Assembly: GCF_037055355.1 (NCBI RefSeq)
Contig: NZ_CP146350.1
Span: 3,867,001 to 3,931,000, forward strand
Length of the DNA: 64,000 bases
Reading direction: 5' to 3'
Source of the DNA: Streptomyces sp. DG1A-41
GTDB lineage: Bacteria; Actinomycetota; Actinomycetes; Streptomycetales; Streptomycetaceae
Shown here: positions 26,115 through 35,731 of the stretch, one piece after another
How positions within the stretch are numbered: position 1 is the stretch's first letter
Layout of the letters: every line of letters begins with the position of its first letter
Notes under the pieces: model-generated
The model's database searches: none
What the model saw: the letters and a program-made list of their open reading frames with translations, nothing else
What the model was told of the DNA's origin: nothing
Translations under genes and position numbers: made by a program

Positions 26115-27113
26115 TCAGGGGCCGTCCACGGCTTTCCGGACCGGGACCGGGCCGGTGCCGGCTCCGTGGGCGGTGTAGCGCGAGGTGCGGACGGGGGCCG
26201 GGTAGGAGAGGTGCACGAGCCGGGTCTGCTCCTGCCGCATGTGGGTGAGCGACTCGAGGATGTAGCCCACGAGCAGGACGAGCGCGGCGATGGTCATGAT
26301 CGCGGCGGCGAGGATCGCCGTGGGGACGCGGGGCACCGTGCCCGTGCGGATGAAGTCGGCGATGACGGGGATGCCGAGGACGACCGAGATCAGGGCCAGG
26401 ACGCCGGCGATCACGGTGTGGACGAGGGAGGGGCGCTCGCGGCGCGCCAGGTCGAGGATGACCCGCAGGATGCGCCAGCCGTCCCGGTAGGTGCGCAGCT
26501 TGCTCTCGCCGCCGGCGGGCCGGACCCGGTAGTCCACGACGACCTCCGCCGTGGGGAGTCGGAGGTGGAGGGCGTGGATCGTCATCTCGGTCTCGGTCTC
26601 GAACTCCCGGGCCAGCGCCGGGAAGGACTTCACGAAGCGCCGCGAGAAGACCCGGTAGCCGCTGAGCATGTCGGTCACGTCGTTGCCGAACAGGGACCGC
26701 ACGGCCCCGGTGAGCAGCTTGTTGCCGACCGCGTGCCCCGCCCGGTAGGCGCCGTCGTCCGTCACCCGGCGGGCACCGACGACCTGGTCGTACGGCCCCT
26801 CGAAGAGCAGGTCGACCAGGTCCCGGGCGCGCGAGGCGTCGTAGGTGTCGTCGCCGTCGATGATGAGCACCGCGTCCGCGTCGACGTCGGCGAAGGCGCG
26901 GCGGATGACGTTGCCCTTGCCCTTGCGGGGCTCCTGCCGGACGATCGCGCCCGCCGCACGGGCGACCTCCGCGGTGCGGTCGGTGGAGGCGTTGTCGTAG
27001 ACGTAGACGACGGCCTCGGGGAGGGCGGCGCGCAGGTCGCGGACCACCTTGCCGACGGCCGCTTCCTCGTTGTGGCACGGCACGACACACGCGATCGTCG
27101 GTTCCACGACCAC
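26115..27113 (-). CDS. GT2 glycosyltransferase, polyprenyl-phosphate type
   Basis: A 332-residue protein. Residues 5-230 form a GT-A domain like DPM1/ArnC: CVVPCHNEEAAVG, YDNASTDRT, the metal-binding IIDGDDTYD, and ETEMTIHAL. Two membrane helices follow near 235-300, as in bactoprenyl glucosyltransferases. It probably loads a sugar onto polyprenyl phosphate on the cytosolic face. The neighbouring GtrA-like protein (27220) and a polytopic membrane protein (27727), both divergent from it, would flip and use the lipid-linked sugar. The GTG at 27113 follows GAGGAGTGGGGA. Confidence 0.9.
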   Translation of the reverse strand: MVVEPTIACVVPCHNEEAAVGKVVRDLRAALPEAVVYVYDNASTDRTAEVARAAGAIVRQEPRKGKGNVIRRAFADVDADAVLIIDGDDTYDASRARDLVDLLFEGPYDQVVGARRVTDDGAYRAGHAVGNKLLTGAVRSLFGNDVTDMLSGYRVFSRRFVKSFPALAREFETETEMTIHALHLRLPTAEVVVDYRVRPAGGESKLRTYRDGWRILRVILDLARRERPSLVHTVIAGVLALISVVLGIPVIADFIRTGTVPRVPTAILAAAIMTIAALVLLVGYILESLTHMRQEQTRLVHLSYPAPVRTSRYTAHGAGTGPVPVRKAVDGP

Positions 27114-27219
27114 TCCCCACTCCTCAGCTGAGCTGGTGTCAGATATTCCAATATGGGGAAATGATGGGATATGAGCGCGCCCATGAGGTGGGGGCGCGCC
27201 GGGTGGCTAATCTCGCTTC

Positions 27220-27690
27220 GTGCCGGCTTTCACCTCTGTGACGCGTTCCGTCCGTGATGCCGTACGGGGTGTCTGGCGCGAGGCCGCCAAGTTCTCAGTC
27301 GTCGGGGCCCTGGCCTTCGTCGTGGACAACGGCGGCTACAACCTGCTGGTCTTCGGGCTGCCCGGCGGCGCGGAGGGCGGGCCGATGGGGGCCGCTCCCG
27401 TCCAGGCGTCCGTCGTCGCGACGAGCGCCGCCGCACTCTTCAGCTGGGCCGGGAACCGCTACTGGACCTACCGCCACCAGCACCGCGAGAGGGTGGCCCA
27501 TGAACTGGGCCTGTTCCTCGTCGCGAACGGCGTCGGTCTCGCCATCACGGCGGGTACGGTCTTCGCGTCCCGGCAGCTGCTCGGACTGGACTCGCCGCTC
27601 AGCGACAACACCGCCCGCATCCTCGGCTGGGTGCTCGCGACCCTGTTCCGCTTCTACGCCTACCGGCGCTACGTCTTCGTCGCACCCTGA
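27220..27690 (+). CDS. GtrA-family membrane protein
   Basis: A 156-residue protein with four membrane segments. The first begins FSVVGALAFVVDNGGYNLLV, the GtrA/DPMS signature, and it ends with FRFYAYRRYVFV. GtrA proteins are thought to flip polyprenyl-linked sugars. It is divergent from the GT2 gene and lies 36 bases before the next membrane protein in the same direction, forming a probable glycosylation set. Confidence 0.9.
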   Translation: MPAFTSVTRSVRDAVRGVWREAAKFSVVGALAFVVDNGGYNLLVFGLPGGAEGGPMGAAPVQASVVATSAAALFSWAGNRYWTYRHQHRERVAHELGLFLVANGVGLAITAGTVFASRQLLGLDSPLSDNTARILGWVLATLFRFYAYRRYVFVAP

Positions 27691-27726
27691 GACGTCGGCA
27701 TCCGACGACCCGCTAACATCCGGCAT

Positions 27727-29448
27727 ATGGGACAAATGCCATGGGTGCCGCGTGCGCAGCGCTGGGTCTGGGGGCTGGCCGGCATCGCCGCGGTCTGCTG
27801 CCTGGGCACGATCCTCGTGTTCGCCCCCGGCTACCTGAGTCCCGACAGCCTCGACCAGCTCCGGCAGGCCAGGGGGCAGACGCCGCTGACCGACTGGCAT
27901 CCTCCCGTGCTCAGCCTGGTCTGGCGTGCGCTCATCGCCGTGACCGGCACGTTCGCATCCATGGCCGCCCTCCAGGCCGTCGTCCTCTGGGGAGCGCTCT
28001 GGGTGCTGGCCTGGTGCGTCTGGGAGCTGACCGCGAGCCGGGCCGGTTCGCTCGCGGTGCTCGGGCTCGGGGCGGCGCCCTTCGTGCTGACGTTCGTCGG
28101 GGTGGTGTGGAAGGACGTGCACGCGGCGTTCGCGCTGCTCGCCGCGTGCGCGGTCGCGTTCACCGGGCTGCGGATCCGAGACAGGCGGGTTCGGCCCGCC
28201 GTGCGGTGGGGGCTGCTCTGGCTGGGCGTGCTGTTCCTCGCGTACGCCATGCTGGTGCGCAAGAACGCCTTCGTCGCCGCGATCCCGGTCTTCGTCATGC
28301 TGGTCCTCGCGCTGTGGCGCGCTCCCGGACGCCGTACGTGGGTGATGTGCACGGCTGCGCTCGTGGCCGCCCTCGTCGTGCCGGCCGCCGCCATCTCCCT
28401 GTTCGCGCGGCCCCTCCAGACGAAACAGGGCGCGCAGATCATGATCGACGACCTGGTCCATGTGCTGGAGGCGGAGGAGCTCCGGTCGGCGGACGTGCCG
28501 CCCGACCTGCGCGACCGCCTCGTGGCCGCGGCTCGGGAGTGCAGGCGCGTCGGCGCCCTGTCGGACGCCTACTGGGCCTGTTACGAACGCCCGGCGGACG
28601 GGCTGCGCGGGGACTCCGGCGATATCACGTCCCTGTGGCTGCGCGAGATGAGCGGACATGTACCGCACTATCTCCAGTACCGGCTGCGGCTCTTCACGAG
28701 TCTGCTGTTCGAGACCGGTTATCCGTACCATCCGGGGATCAGCCGCAACGACCTGGGCATCGAGGTGGCGCATCCCCGGCTGGAGGACATGCTCGACACG
28801 TACGTCACCGGCATGGCCACGGACGCGCGGTGGCTGTTCCGGGGCTGGTTCTGGCTGGCCGTCGCGCTGGTGCTCGCGATCCGCCCCGGCAAGGGCACCT
28901 TCTCGATGCCGGTCCGGGCACTGGGCATCAGCTCGGCGGCCTACGTCCTCGGCTATCTGCCGATCATGCCCGCGACGAACTTCCGCTACCTCTACTGGCC
29001 GGCGATCGCCTGTTCCCTCGGCCTGCTGCTGCTTTGGCTGGGCCTGGCACACGGCTCCCCCACGACCGGAGCCCCCCGGCACCACCGCCGACCGCACCTG
29101 GACGGCACGTCAGCCGGCGGACGCCGGGGGCCAGTAGACGGCCCGCGGCACCGGCCAAACCGCAGCGCGGCCGCCCGCCACCGCCGACCGCGCCGTGACA
29201 GCGCACCAGCCGGCCGGAACCGGGGGCCAGTAGACGGCCAGCCGCTCAGTCCAGCACCGGCAACAGCTCGGGCAGATGCCCGTCCGACGCCCGCGCCACC
29301 CGCTGCCGCTCCTCCGGGACCTCCCCGTACAGGGTGTTCCGGGGCCTCGCCGGGCGGCCCGCGGCGTCGGCCACCGCGACGAGGTCCTGGACCGACTTGT
29401 ACGAGCCGTACGACGAACCCGCCATCCGGGAGATCGTCTCCTCCATGA
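27727..29448 (+). CDS. polytopic membrane protein, GT-C-like (DUF6020-like), long doubtful C-terminus
   Basis: Residues 1-442 form an integral membrane protein with about ten segments. The motifs [14 protein letters not shown] near 60 and [10 protein letters not shown] near 130, and a short LVRKNAF loop, resemble GT-C/DUF6020 proteins, which transfer sugars from polyprenyl carriers outside the membrane. The conserved part ends at [19 protein letters not shown]. The remaining 130 residues are Pro/Arg/Gly-rich, contain a 61-bp duplicated segment and run 200 bases into the convergent fbiC gene. The natural stop may have been lost, for example by one dropped base: the next frame stops at 29198, before fbiC. 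Confidence 0.7.
   Translation: MGQMPWVPRAQRWVWGLAGIAAVCCLGTILVFAPGYLSPDSLDQLRQARGQTPLTDWHPPVLSLVWRALIAVTGTFASMAALQAVVLWGALWVLAWCVWELTASRAGSLAVLGLGAAPFVLTFVGVVWKDVHAAFALLAACAVAFTGLRIRDRRVRPAVRWGLLWLGVLFLAYAMLVRKNAFVAAIPVFVMLVLALWRAPGRRTWVMCTAALVAALVVPAAAISLFARPLQTKQGAQIMIDDLVHVLEAEELRSADVPPDLRDRLVAAARECRRVGALSDAYWACYERPADGLRGDSGDITSLWLREMSGHVPHYLQYRLRLFTSLLFETGYPYHPGISRNDLGIEVAHPRLEDMLDTYVTGMATDARWLFRGWFWLAVALVLAIRPGKGTFSMPVRALGISSAAYVLGYLPIMPATNFRYLYWPAIACSLGLLLLWLGLAHGSPTTGAPRHHRRPHLDGTSAGGRRGPVDGPRHRPNRSAAARHRRPRRDSAPAGRNRGPVDGQPLSPAPATARADARPTPAPPAAAPPGPPRTGCSGASPGGPRRRPPRRGPGPTCTSRTTNPPSGRSSPP
29083..29239. repeat. 61-bp imperfect direct duplication
   Basis: The segment 29083-29143 and the segment 29179-29239 both begin CACCGCCGACCGC and both end GGGGGCCAGTAGACGGCC, with about 12 differences between. 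They lie at the 3' side of the membrane protein gene, just before the end of fbiC. Confidence 0.75.
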
Positions 29449-31830
29449 GCGTCCCGCCGAGGTCGTTGGCGCCCGAGCGGAGCATCTCGGCCGCGCCCTC
29501 GGTGCCGAGCTTCACCCAACTGGTCTGGATGTTGGGGATGTACGGGTGCAGGAGGAGCCGGGCCATGGCGGTGACCGCGCGGTTGTCACGCATGGTCGGG
29601 CCCGGGCGGGCGATCCCCGCGAGGTACACGGGGGCGTTGGTGTGCACGAACGGCAGCGTCACGAACTCGGTGAAGCCACCCGTGCGCTGCTGGATGCCGG
29701 CCAGGGTGCGCAGGTGCCCGAGCCAGTGGCGGGGCTGGTCCACGTGCCCGTACATCATCGTCGAGGACGACCGGATGCCCAGTTCGTGGGCCGTCGTCAC
29801 GACCTCGATCCAGTCCGCCGCGGGCAGCTTGCCCTTGGTGAGGATCCAGCGGACCTCGTCGTCGAGGATCTCGGCGGCCGTGCCCGGGATGGTGTCCAGG
29901 CCGGCCTCTTGGCGGCGGTCAGCCACTCGCGGACGGACATGCCGGTGCGGGTCGCGCCGTTGACGACCTCCATCGGCGAGAAGGCGTGCACGTGCATGCC
30001 GGGGACGCGTTCCTTCACGGCCCGCGCGATGTCGAAGTACGCCGTGCCGGGCAGGTCCGGGTGGATGCCGCCCTGCATGCAGACCTCCACCGCGCCGACG
30101 TCCCAGGCCTGCTGGGCCCGGTCGGCGACCTGGTCCAGGGACAGGGTGTAGGCGTCGGCGTCCGTGCGGCGCTGGGCGAAGGCGCAGAAACGGCAGCCGG
30201 TGTAACAGACGTTGGTGAAGTTGATGTTGCGGGTGACGATGTAGGTGACGTCGTCGCCGACGGCCGACCTGCGGACGTCGTCGGCGACCTGCGCGAGGGC
30301 GTCCAGGGCCGGGCCGTCCGCGTGCAGCAGCGCCAGCGCCTCGTCGTCGGTGAGCTCCGTGGGGTCGTCGGCCGCGGTGCGCAGGGCCTGCCGTACGTCG
30401 GTGTCGATGCGCTCCGGTGCCATGCCGGGGGCGGCCGCCTCGCGCAGGGCGGCCCAGTCGCCGTACACCTCGTCGAAGTCGTCCCGGCGGTCCGAGGTGC
30501 GGCCCTCGCTGTCGATCGAGGAGTGCAGGTCCGTGCGGCCGGACGCCACGAAGACCTCCTCCGGCTCCTGCCACGGCAGGCCCTGGGGAAGGGCCTCGGA
30601 GCGGGCGAGGCCCGTCTCCGGGTCGGCCAGCGCCGCCACGTGCGGGCGCAGCCGCGGGTCCAGCCAGGGCTCGCCGCGCCGCACGAACTCCGGGTACACG
30701 CAGAGCCGTTCGCGCAGTTCGAAACCGGCCGCCCGGGACTTCTCGGCGAGCTGGTCGATCTGCGGCCAGGGGCGCTCGGGGTTGACGTGGTCGATGGTGA
30801 GCGGGGACACCCCGCCCCAGTCGTCGATGCCGGCGCCGATCAGCCGCTCGTACTCGTCGTCGACGAGGTTGGGCGGGGCCTGGATACAGCCCGAAGGCCC
30901 CATGATGAGGCGGGCGACGGCCACCGTGGCGACCAGTTCGTCCAGTTCCGCGTCGGGCATGCCGCGCATCGCGGTGTCCGGCTTGGCGCGGAAGTTCTGG
31001 ATGATCAGCTCCTGGACGCCGTGGTAGGCGCGAGAGACCTTGCGCAGCGCGAACAGGGACTCGGCGCGCTCCTCATAGGTCTCGCCGATGCCTATGAGGA
31101 TGCCGGAGGTGAAGGGGACGGAGGAGCGGCCCGCGTCCTCCAGGACGCGCAGGCGGACAGCCGGTTCCTTGTCGGGAGAGCCGTGGTGGGGGCCGCCCGG
31201 CTCGGACCAGAGCCGGGTCGCGGTCGTCTCCAGCATCATGCCCATGCTGGGCGCGACCGGCTTCAGACGCTGGAAGTCGGTCCAGCTCATGACGCCCGGG
31301 TTCAGGTGCGGGAGGAGCCCCGTCTCCTCCAGGATGCGGATGGAGATGGCGCGGACGTAGGCGATGGTGTCGTCGTAGCCGTGCGCGTCGAGCCACTCGC
31401 GCGCCTGAGGCCAGCGGTCCTCGGGCTTGTCGCCCAGGGTGATGAGGGCTTCCTTGCAGCCCAGGGCGGCGCCCTTGCGGGCGATGTCCAGGACCTCGTC
31501 GGGGGACATGAACATCCCATGGCCCTCCCGGCGCAGCTTGCCCGGGACCGTGACGAACGTGCAGTAGTGGCACCTGTCCCGGCACAGCCGGGTCAGCGGG
31601 ATGAAGACGCTCTTCGAGTACGTGATGACGCCGGGGCGGCCGGCCGCCTCCAGGCCCGCGTCCCGCACCCGGGCGGCCGAGGCCGCCAGGTCCTCCAGAT
31701 GCGCACCCCGGGCCTGGAGCAGGACGGCCGCCTCGGCGACGTCGAGGGAGACGCCGTCCCTGGCCCGTTTCAGGGCGCGACGCATGGAGTTCTCGGTGGG
31801 GCCGGTTCCGGAGGTCGCGGAAGTCGTCAT
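29246..31830 (-). pseudogene. fbiC: FO synthase (CofG-CofH fusion), frameshifted near 29908
   Basis: FO synthase makes the deazaflavin core of F420 from tyrosine and 5-amino-6-ribitylaminouracil with two radical-SAM domains. The N-terminal CofG domain has the cluster motif [11 protein letters not shown] near residue 70; the C-terminal CofH domain has [12 protein letters not shown] near 560. Near 29908 the frame changes after REWLTAAK. The family continues in the next frame with [20 protein letters not shown] and [11 protein letters not shown] down to a stop at 29246. One added base restores about 860 residues, the normal length. This gene is highly conserved in Streptomyces and the window holds several F420-type enzymes, so I suspect a sequence error. 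Confidence 0.9.
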
Positions 31831-31873
31831 CCTTCGAGCATACGATCGCGCTGATCAACTGGGCCGGGCCCCG

Positions 31874-32080
31874 TCAGTGGAAGGCCAGCCACCCGATGCC
31901 CACGGCGGACACGAGGCCGCTGAGGACCACGGCGAGGGGCCTGTGGCGGTGCAGGACGAACCAGACCAGCGCGGCGGTCACGAGCACGGCCGACGTGCCG
32001 ATCGCGGCGCGCAACAGCCCTTGGCTGTAGCCGTATTCGGTGAAGTGCCGCGCGAGCCACGCTAACCAGGCGATCCTCAT
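31874..32080 (-). CDS. small membrane protein of unknown function
   Basis: A 68-residue protein with two hydrophobic segments, LLRAAIGTSAVLVTAALVWFV and LAVVLSGLVSAVGIGWLAF, joined by LHRHRP. GGGGGAG lies upstream of the ATG. It sits between fbiC and the LLM oxidoreductase on the same strand. No family is recognised. Confidence 0.6.
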   Translation of the reverse strand: MRIAWLAWLARHFTEYGYSQGLLRAAIGTSAVLVTAALVWFVLHRHRPLAVVLSGLVSAVGIGWLAFH

Positions 32081-32116
32081 GACGGTGTGCTCTCCCCCAG
32101 TGTCCGGTCCGAGTTG

Positions 32117-32971
32117 TCAGGTACCTGGAAGATATCCCGTCAGCCCGTCCAGCGCCTTCAGAACCTCCGCCTCCCCCGCCGGCGGCAGTTGCGCCACGAC
32201 CTCCTCGATGCCGAGGTCGGCGTAGTGGGCGAACTTGCCCGGGCTCGGATGGACGGCGTACGGGACGACCTGGAGGGCATGGGGATCGCGGCCCGCCTCG
32301 GTCCAGGCGGTGCGCAGCAGCGGCAGGGACTCGGAGAGGCCGCGGCCGCCGATGGGCAGCCAGCCGTCGGCGTACTCGCAGATGTGCGCGAACAGCTTCG
32401 GCCCGGCGGCACCGCCGACGAGCGTGCGCGGGCCGACGACCGGGCCGCGCGGCTTCTGGACGGGCTTGGGGTGGGCGTGACTGGCCCGGACGCCGCCGAA
32501 CTCCCCCTCGTACGCGACCGGTTCCTCCGACCACAGCGCCCGCATCAGCGCCATCCGGTCCCGGACCAGCTCGCGCCGGGTGCGCCACCGTACGCCGTGG
32601 TCGGCGGCCTCCTCGACGTTCCAGCCGAAGCCGAGCCCGAGCGTGAACCGGCCGCCGGACAGGTGGTCCAGGGTCGCGATCTGCTTGGCCAGGGCGATCG
32701 GGTCGTGCTGGGCGACGAGCGTGATGCCCGTGCCGAGACCGAGCCGCTCGGTGACGGCGGCGGCCTGGCCGAGCGCCACGAACGGGTCGAGGGTACGGCC
32801 GTACTCGCGCGGCAGCTCGCCGCCCGCCGGGTACGGGGTGGCCCGCTCGACGGGGATGTGCGTGTGCTCGGGCAGAAACAGCCCGGCGAAACCGCGGCCC
32901 TCCAGCTCACGTGCGAGCCGGGTCGGGGTGATCGTCTCGTCGGTGAGGAAGATCGTTACGGCGATGCGCAT
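32117..32971 (-). CDS. LLM-class F420-dependent oxidoreductase
   Basis: A 284-residue luciferase-like TIM barrel: MRIAVTIFLTDETITP, FLPEHTHIP near 35, LGTGITLVAQHDP, LDHLSGGRFTLGLGFGWN near 100 and ADGWLPIG near 205. Many actinobacterial members use F420H2, consistent with fbiC 0.3 kb downstream on the same strand. The substrate is unknown. A perfect 12-bp palindrome lies 38-49 bases upstream of its ATG. Confidence 0.9.
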   Translation of the reverse strand: MRIAVTIFLTDETITPTRLARELEGRGFAGLFLPEHTHIPVERATPYPAGGELPREYGRTLDPFVALGQAAAVTERLGLGTGITLVAQHDPIALAKQIATLDHLSGGRFTLGLGFGWNVEEAADHGVRWRTRRELVRDRMALMRALWSEEPVAYEGEFGGVRASHAHPKPVQKPRGPVVGPRTLVGGAAGPKLFAHICEYADGWLPIGGRGLSESLPLLRTAWTEAGRDPHALQVVPYAVHPSPGKFAHYADLGIEEVVAQLPPAGEAEVLKALDGLTGYLPGT

Positions 32972-33006
32972 GGGCTATCTGTACCCGAGGGAACCCTGAC
33001 TGTCGA

Positions 33007-33022
33007 TACCGACCGGTCGGCA
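33007..33022. promoter_or_regulatory. palindrome CCGACCGGTCGG upstream of LLM gene
   Basis: The core at 33009-33020 is a perfect 12-bp palindrome, extended by an outer T-A pair. It is placed 36-51 bases before the LLM start at 32971, where a TetR-type repressor often binds. CG-rich sites of this form are common for TetR proteins in Streptomyces, but no regulator gene adjoins it. Confidence 0.4.
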
Positions 33023-33038
33023 TACTCTGTCCGCATTC

Positions 33039-33544
33039 TCAGGTGCCCGTCGCGAGCGCCGCATAGCCGGTGCCGGCCTCGGCGGTGGCCCACAGCAGGG
33101 CGGCGGCCGCGCTGAAGGGCGCGATGCGGTGGTAGGGCAGGCGGGTGGCGCCCGCGAGGTGCGGGGTGAGCGTGCGGAGCACCGGGACGAAACGGGCCAG
33201 GAACACGGCTTGGCCGCCACGGCGGTCCATCCGGGTCTCGGCGTTCCGCCAGGCGGTGGCCGGGACACGGCGGCCGAGACGTCCGGTGCGCAGGCGGTCG
33301 CCGAGGAGGGCTCCGATGCGGTGGCCGAGCAGGTCACCGGCCACCGCGGCGCCCGCGGCGGCTCCGATCACCAGGGGCTGGCTCAGGTGCCCGGTGCGGG
33401 CCAGCGCTCCGGCCGCCGGAGCAGGCCGAGGGTGGGGACGAAGGCGCCGACCAGGAGGACGGACTCGGCCAGGACCGCCGCCGCCAGGACCGCGTAGGCG
33501 GTGGTGGCGGGGACGTGGCCGAGGAGGTCCGACGGGGCGGTCAC
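33039..33544 (-). pseudogene. DedA-family membrane protein, frameshifted near 33420
   Basis: The first frame, from GTG 33544, gives MTAPSDLLGHVPATTAYAVL and ESVLLVGAFVPTLGLL, then breaks near 33420. The family continues in the next frame with AAGALARTGHL, GAAAGAAVAGDLLGHRIGALLGDR and FLARFVPVLRTLTPHLAGA, the DedA F-x-R-x-x-P-x-x-R motif, ending at 33039. Adding one base gives about 170 residues, short for the family. DedA proteins are proton-coupled membrane proteins implicated in lipid carrier transport. The GTG overlaps the stop of the preceding methyltransferase remnant. Confidence 0.75.
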
Positions 33545-34100
33545 CGGCGGGCTCCGGTGACGTCGTACAGCCCGGCCCGCGCGCCCGGCGCGTCGCGGTA
33601 CGGGCGCCGCGGCTGCCAGACCCTGGCCGGGGGCAGGTTCGCACACACCGACCAGCGGCCGGTGGCGTACCGGAGGCGGTAGGCGGCCATGACCTCCTCG
33701 ACGGCGTGGTGCCGGCGGGCCTGCGCGCGCGAGGACAGCTGGGCGCGGGCCTGCCGGGTGCCCCGGTAGGCGAAGTAGGTGAGGGTGCCGCCGGGGTGGA
33801 GGGGCTCCAGGTACCGCGCCATGATCGTTTCGACCTGACCGGGGGTGAGGTGGTCAGGGGCAGACCGGAGACGATCACGTCGTAGCGCTGCTCGCCCGGC
33901 AGGTCCTCGACGTAGGAGCGGTGGCCCGGACCCGCTCGGGCTCCCCGGCCAGGAGGGGGTGCGTGTCGACGAGGCGGCGCAGCCGGGCACCAACCGGGTG
34001 CAGGCGGCCCTGCTGGCACGCGATGCCGGGACGACGGGCTGAAGTCCTCGGCCCGCGTGGCCTGTTCCGCTGCTGCCCGCCGCCGGGTCCCCTTCCCTTA
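33541..34100 (-). pseudogene. SAM-dependent methyltransferase remnant with two frame breaks
   Basis: Three frames must be joined to follow one protein: QGRLHPVGARLRRLVDTHPL, then RSYVEDLPGEQRYDVIVSGLPL, then TPGQVETIMARYLEPLHPGG to the stop at 33541. This matches phospholipid or rRNA-dimethylase-like methyltransferases, with the catalytic-loop SGLPL segment. Breaks lie near 33920 and 33850. The N-terminal glycine motif I cannot be recognised, so the gene is probably truncated as well. The exact 5' end is uncertain. Confidence 0.55.
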
Positions 34101-34192
34101 CACGCCGGTTCACGGCTGAATACGACCGTTGCACGCACCACCAACTGCACCACCCATGCCATGTCAGCGGACGACACCTGGGGAGCAGCAGC

Positions 34193-35722
34193 ATGTGCGA
34201 GGACAACCACGGCGGGCTCGGCCGGCGCGCTCTGTTCGTGACGGGAGCGGCCGCCGCGCTTACGTTGGGAAGCGTGAGCTTCGCTTCAGCGGCCGGCGGG
34301 AACCAGGACGACGGGGACCAGGAGAGCAGAACGGTGCGCGGCACCCTGCCGCCCGGCTCCCCGGACTTCGTGTACGTGCCCGTCGAGGTCCCGGCCGGTG
34401 TCCGGGAGATCAAGGTCGCCTACACCTACGACCGGCCGTCCGTCCCGGCCGGCACGACCGGCAACGCCCTCGACATCGGCATCTTCGACGACCGCGGCAC
34501 CGAGCTCGGCGGCCGGGGCTTCCGGGGCTGGTCGGGCGGGGCGCGCACGGAGTTCTTCATCCGCGCGGACGAGGCGACGCCCGGCTACATCCCGGGCCCG
34601 GTGCGCGAGGGCACCTGGCACATCGCGCTCGGCCCGTACACGGTCGCCCCGCAGGGCCTGTCGTACGAGATCACGATCACGCTTACGTACGGCGAGCCGG
34701 GCGAGGCCGCCCGGCCCGTGTACCCGCCGGACCGGGCCAGGGGCCGGGGCCGTGCCTGGTACCGGGGTGACTGCCATCTGCACTCCTGGTACTCCGACGG
34801 CCGCCGCACCCCCGCCGAGATCGGGGCGCTGGCGCGGGCGGCGGGGCTGGACTTCATCAACTCCTCCGAGCACAACACGCACGCGGCGCACGCCCACTGG
34901 TCGGACGTGGCCGGGGACGACCTGCTGGTGATGCTGGGCGAGGAGGTCACCACGCGCAACGGTCACGTCGTCGCGCTCGGCACCGACCCGGGTACCTTCG
35001 TCGACTGGCGCTACCGGGCCCGCGACAACCGCTTCGGCCGTTTCGCCCGCCAGATCCGCCGCGCCGGAGGCCTGGTCGTCCCGGCCCACCCGCACGCCAC
35101 GTGCGTCGGCTGCAACTGGAAGTTCGGCTTCGGCGAGGCGGACGCGGTCGAGGTGTGGAACGGCCCCTACACGCCCGACGACGAGGTGGCCCTCGCCGAC
35201 TGGGACAGCATGCTGGTGGCGTCCGTACGGGACGGGCGCGACTGGATCCCGGCGATGGGCAGCAGCGACGCCCACCGCGACCCGGACGCCGTCGGGCGGC
35301 CCCAGACGGTCGTCCTGGCCGACGACCTGACCCGCCGGGCGATCCAGGAGGGCATCCGGGCCGGACGGTCGTACGTCGCCGAGTCCGCCAAGGTCGAGCT
35401 GTCGTTCCGGGCGTCCGGGGCACGCGGCGAACACGCGGGCATCGGGGAGCGGTTGCGGGTGGACCGCGACACCCCGGTCACCGTCCGCCTGGAGGTCACG
35501 GGCGCCCCGCGCTGCACGGTCCGCTTCGTCACCGACCAGGGCGTGCTGCACACCAGCGCCCCGCTGCCGGTGTCCGGCTCGGGTGTCGTCGAGTGGCGGA
35601 CGACACCGTCGTACGCGGCGTACGTACGGGCGGAGCTGCGCCACGAGGCGGCTGCGGGGCCGGTGCCGGGGGTGCTGGCGGCGTTCACGAACCCGATCTT
35701 CCTGGGGCGCGCCGCCGATTGA
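34193..35722 (+). CDS. secreted CehA/McbA-type PHP metallo-hydrolase
   Basis: A 509-residue protein with a Tat-like signal (GLGRRALFVTGAAAALTLG, then ASA). Residues 45-175 form a beta-sandwich domain. Residues 190-390 form a PHP domain with metal ligands in GDCHLHSWYSDG, SSEHNTHAAHAH, VVPAHPHATC and MGSSDAHRDPD. The family includes the carbaryl esterase-like CehA and phosphoesterases; in Streptomyces the usual substrate is unknown. GGGGAGCAGCAGC precedes the ATG. It converges on the EEP hydrolase gene. Confidence 0.88.
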   Translation: MCEDNHGGLGRRALFVTGAAAALTLGSVSFASAAGGNQDDGDQESRTVRGTLPPGSPDFVYVPVEVPAGVREIKVAYTYDRPSVPAGTTGNALDIGIFDDRGTELGGRGFRGWSGGARTEFFIRADEATPGYIPGPVREGTWHIALGPYTVAPQGLSYEITITLTYGEPGEAARPVYPPDRARGRGRAWYRGDCHLHSWYSDGRRTPAEIGALARAAGLDFINSSEHNTHAAHAHWSDVAGDDLLVMLGEEVTTRNGHVVALGTDPGTFVDWRYRARDNRFGRFARQIRRAGGLVVPAHPHATCVGCNWKFGFGEADAVEVWNGPYTPDDEVALADWDSMLVASVRDGRDWIPAMGSSDAHRDPDAVGRPQTVVLADDLTRRAIQEGIRAGRSYVAESAKVELSFRASGARGEHAGIGERLRVDRDTPVTVRLEVTGAPRCTVRFVTDQGVLHTSAPLPVSGSGVVEWRTTPSYAAYVRAELRHEAAAGPVPGVLAAFTNPIFLGRAAD

Positions 35723-35731
35723 CGCGGGACG

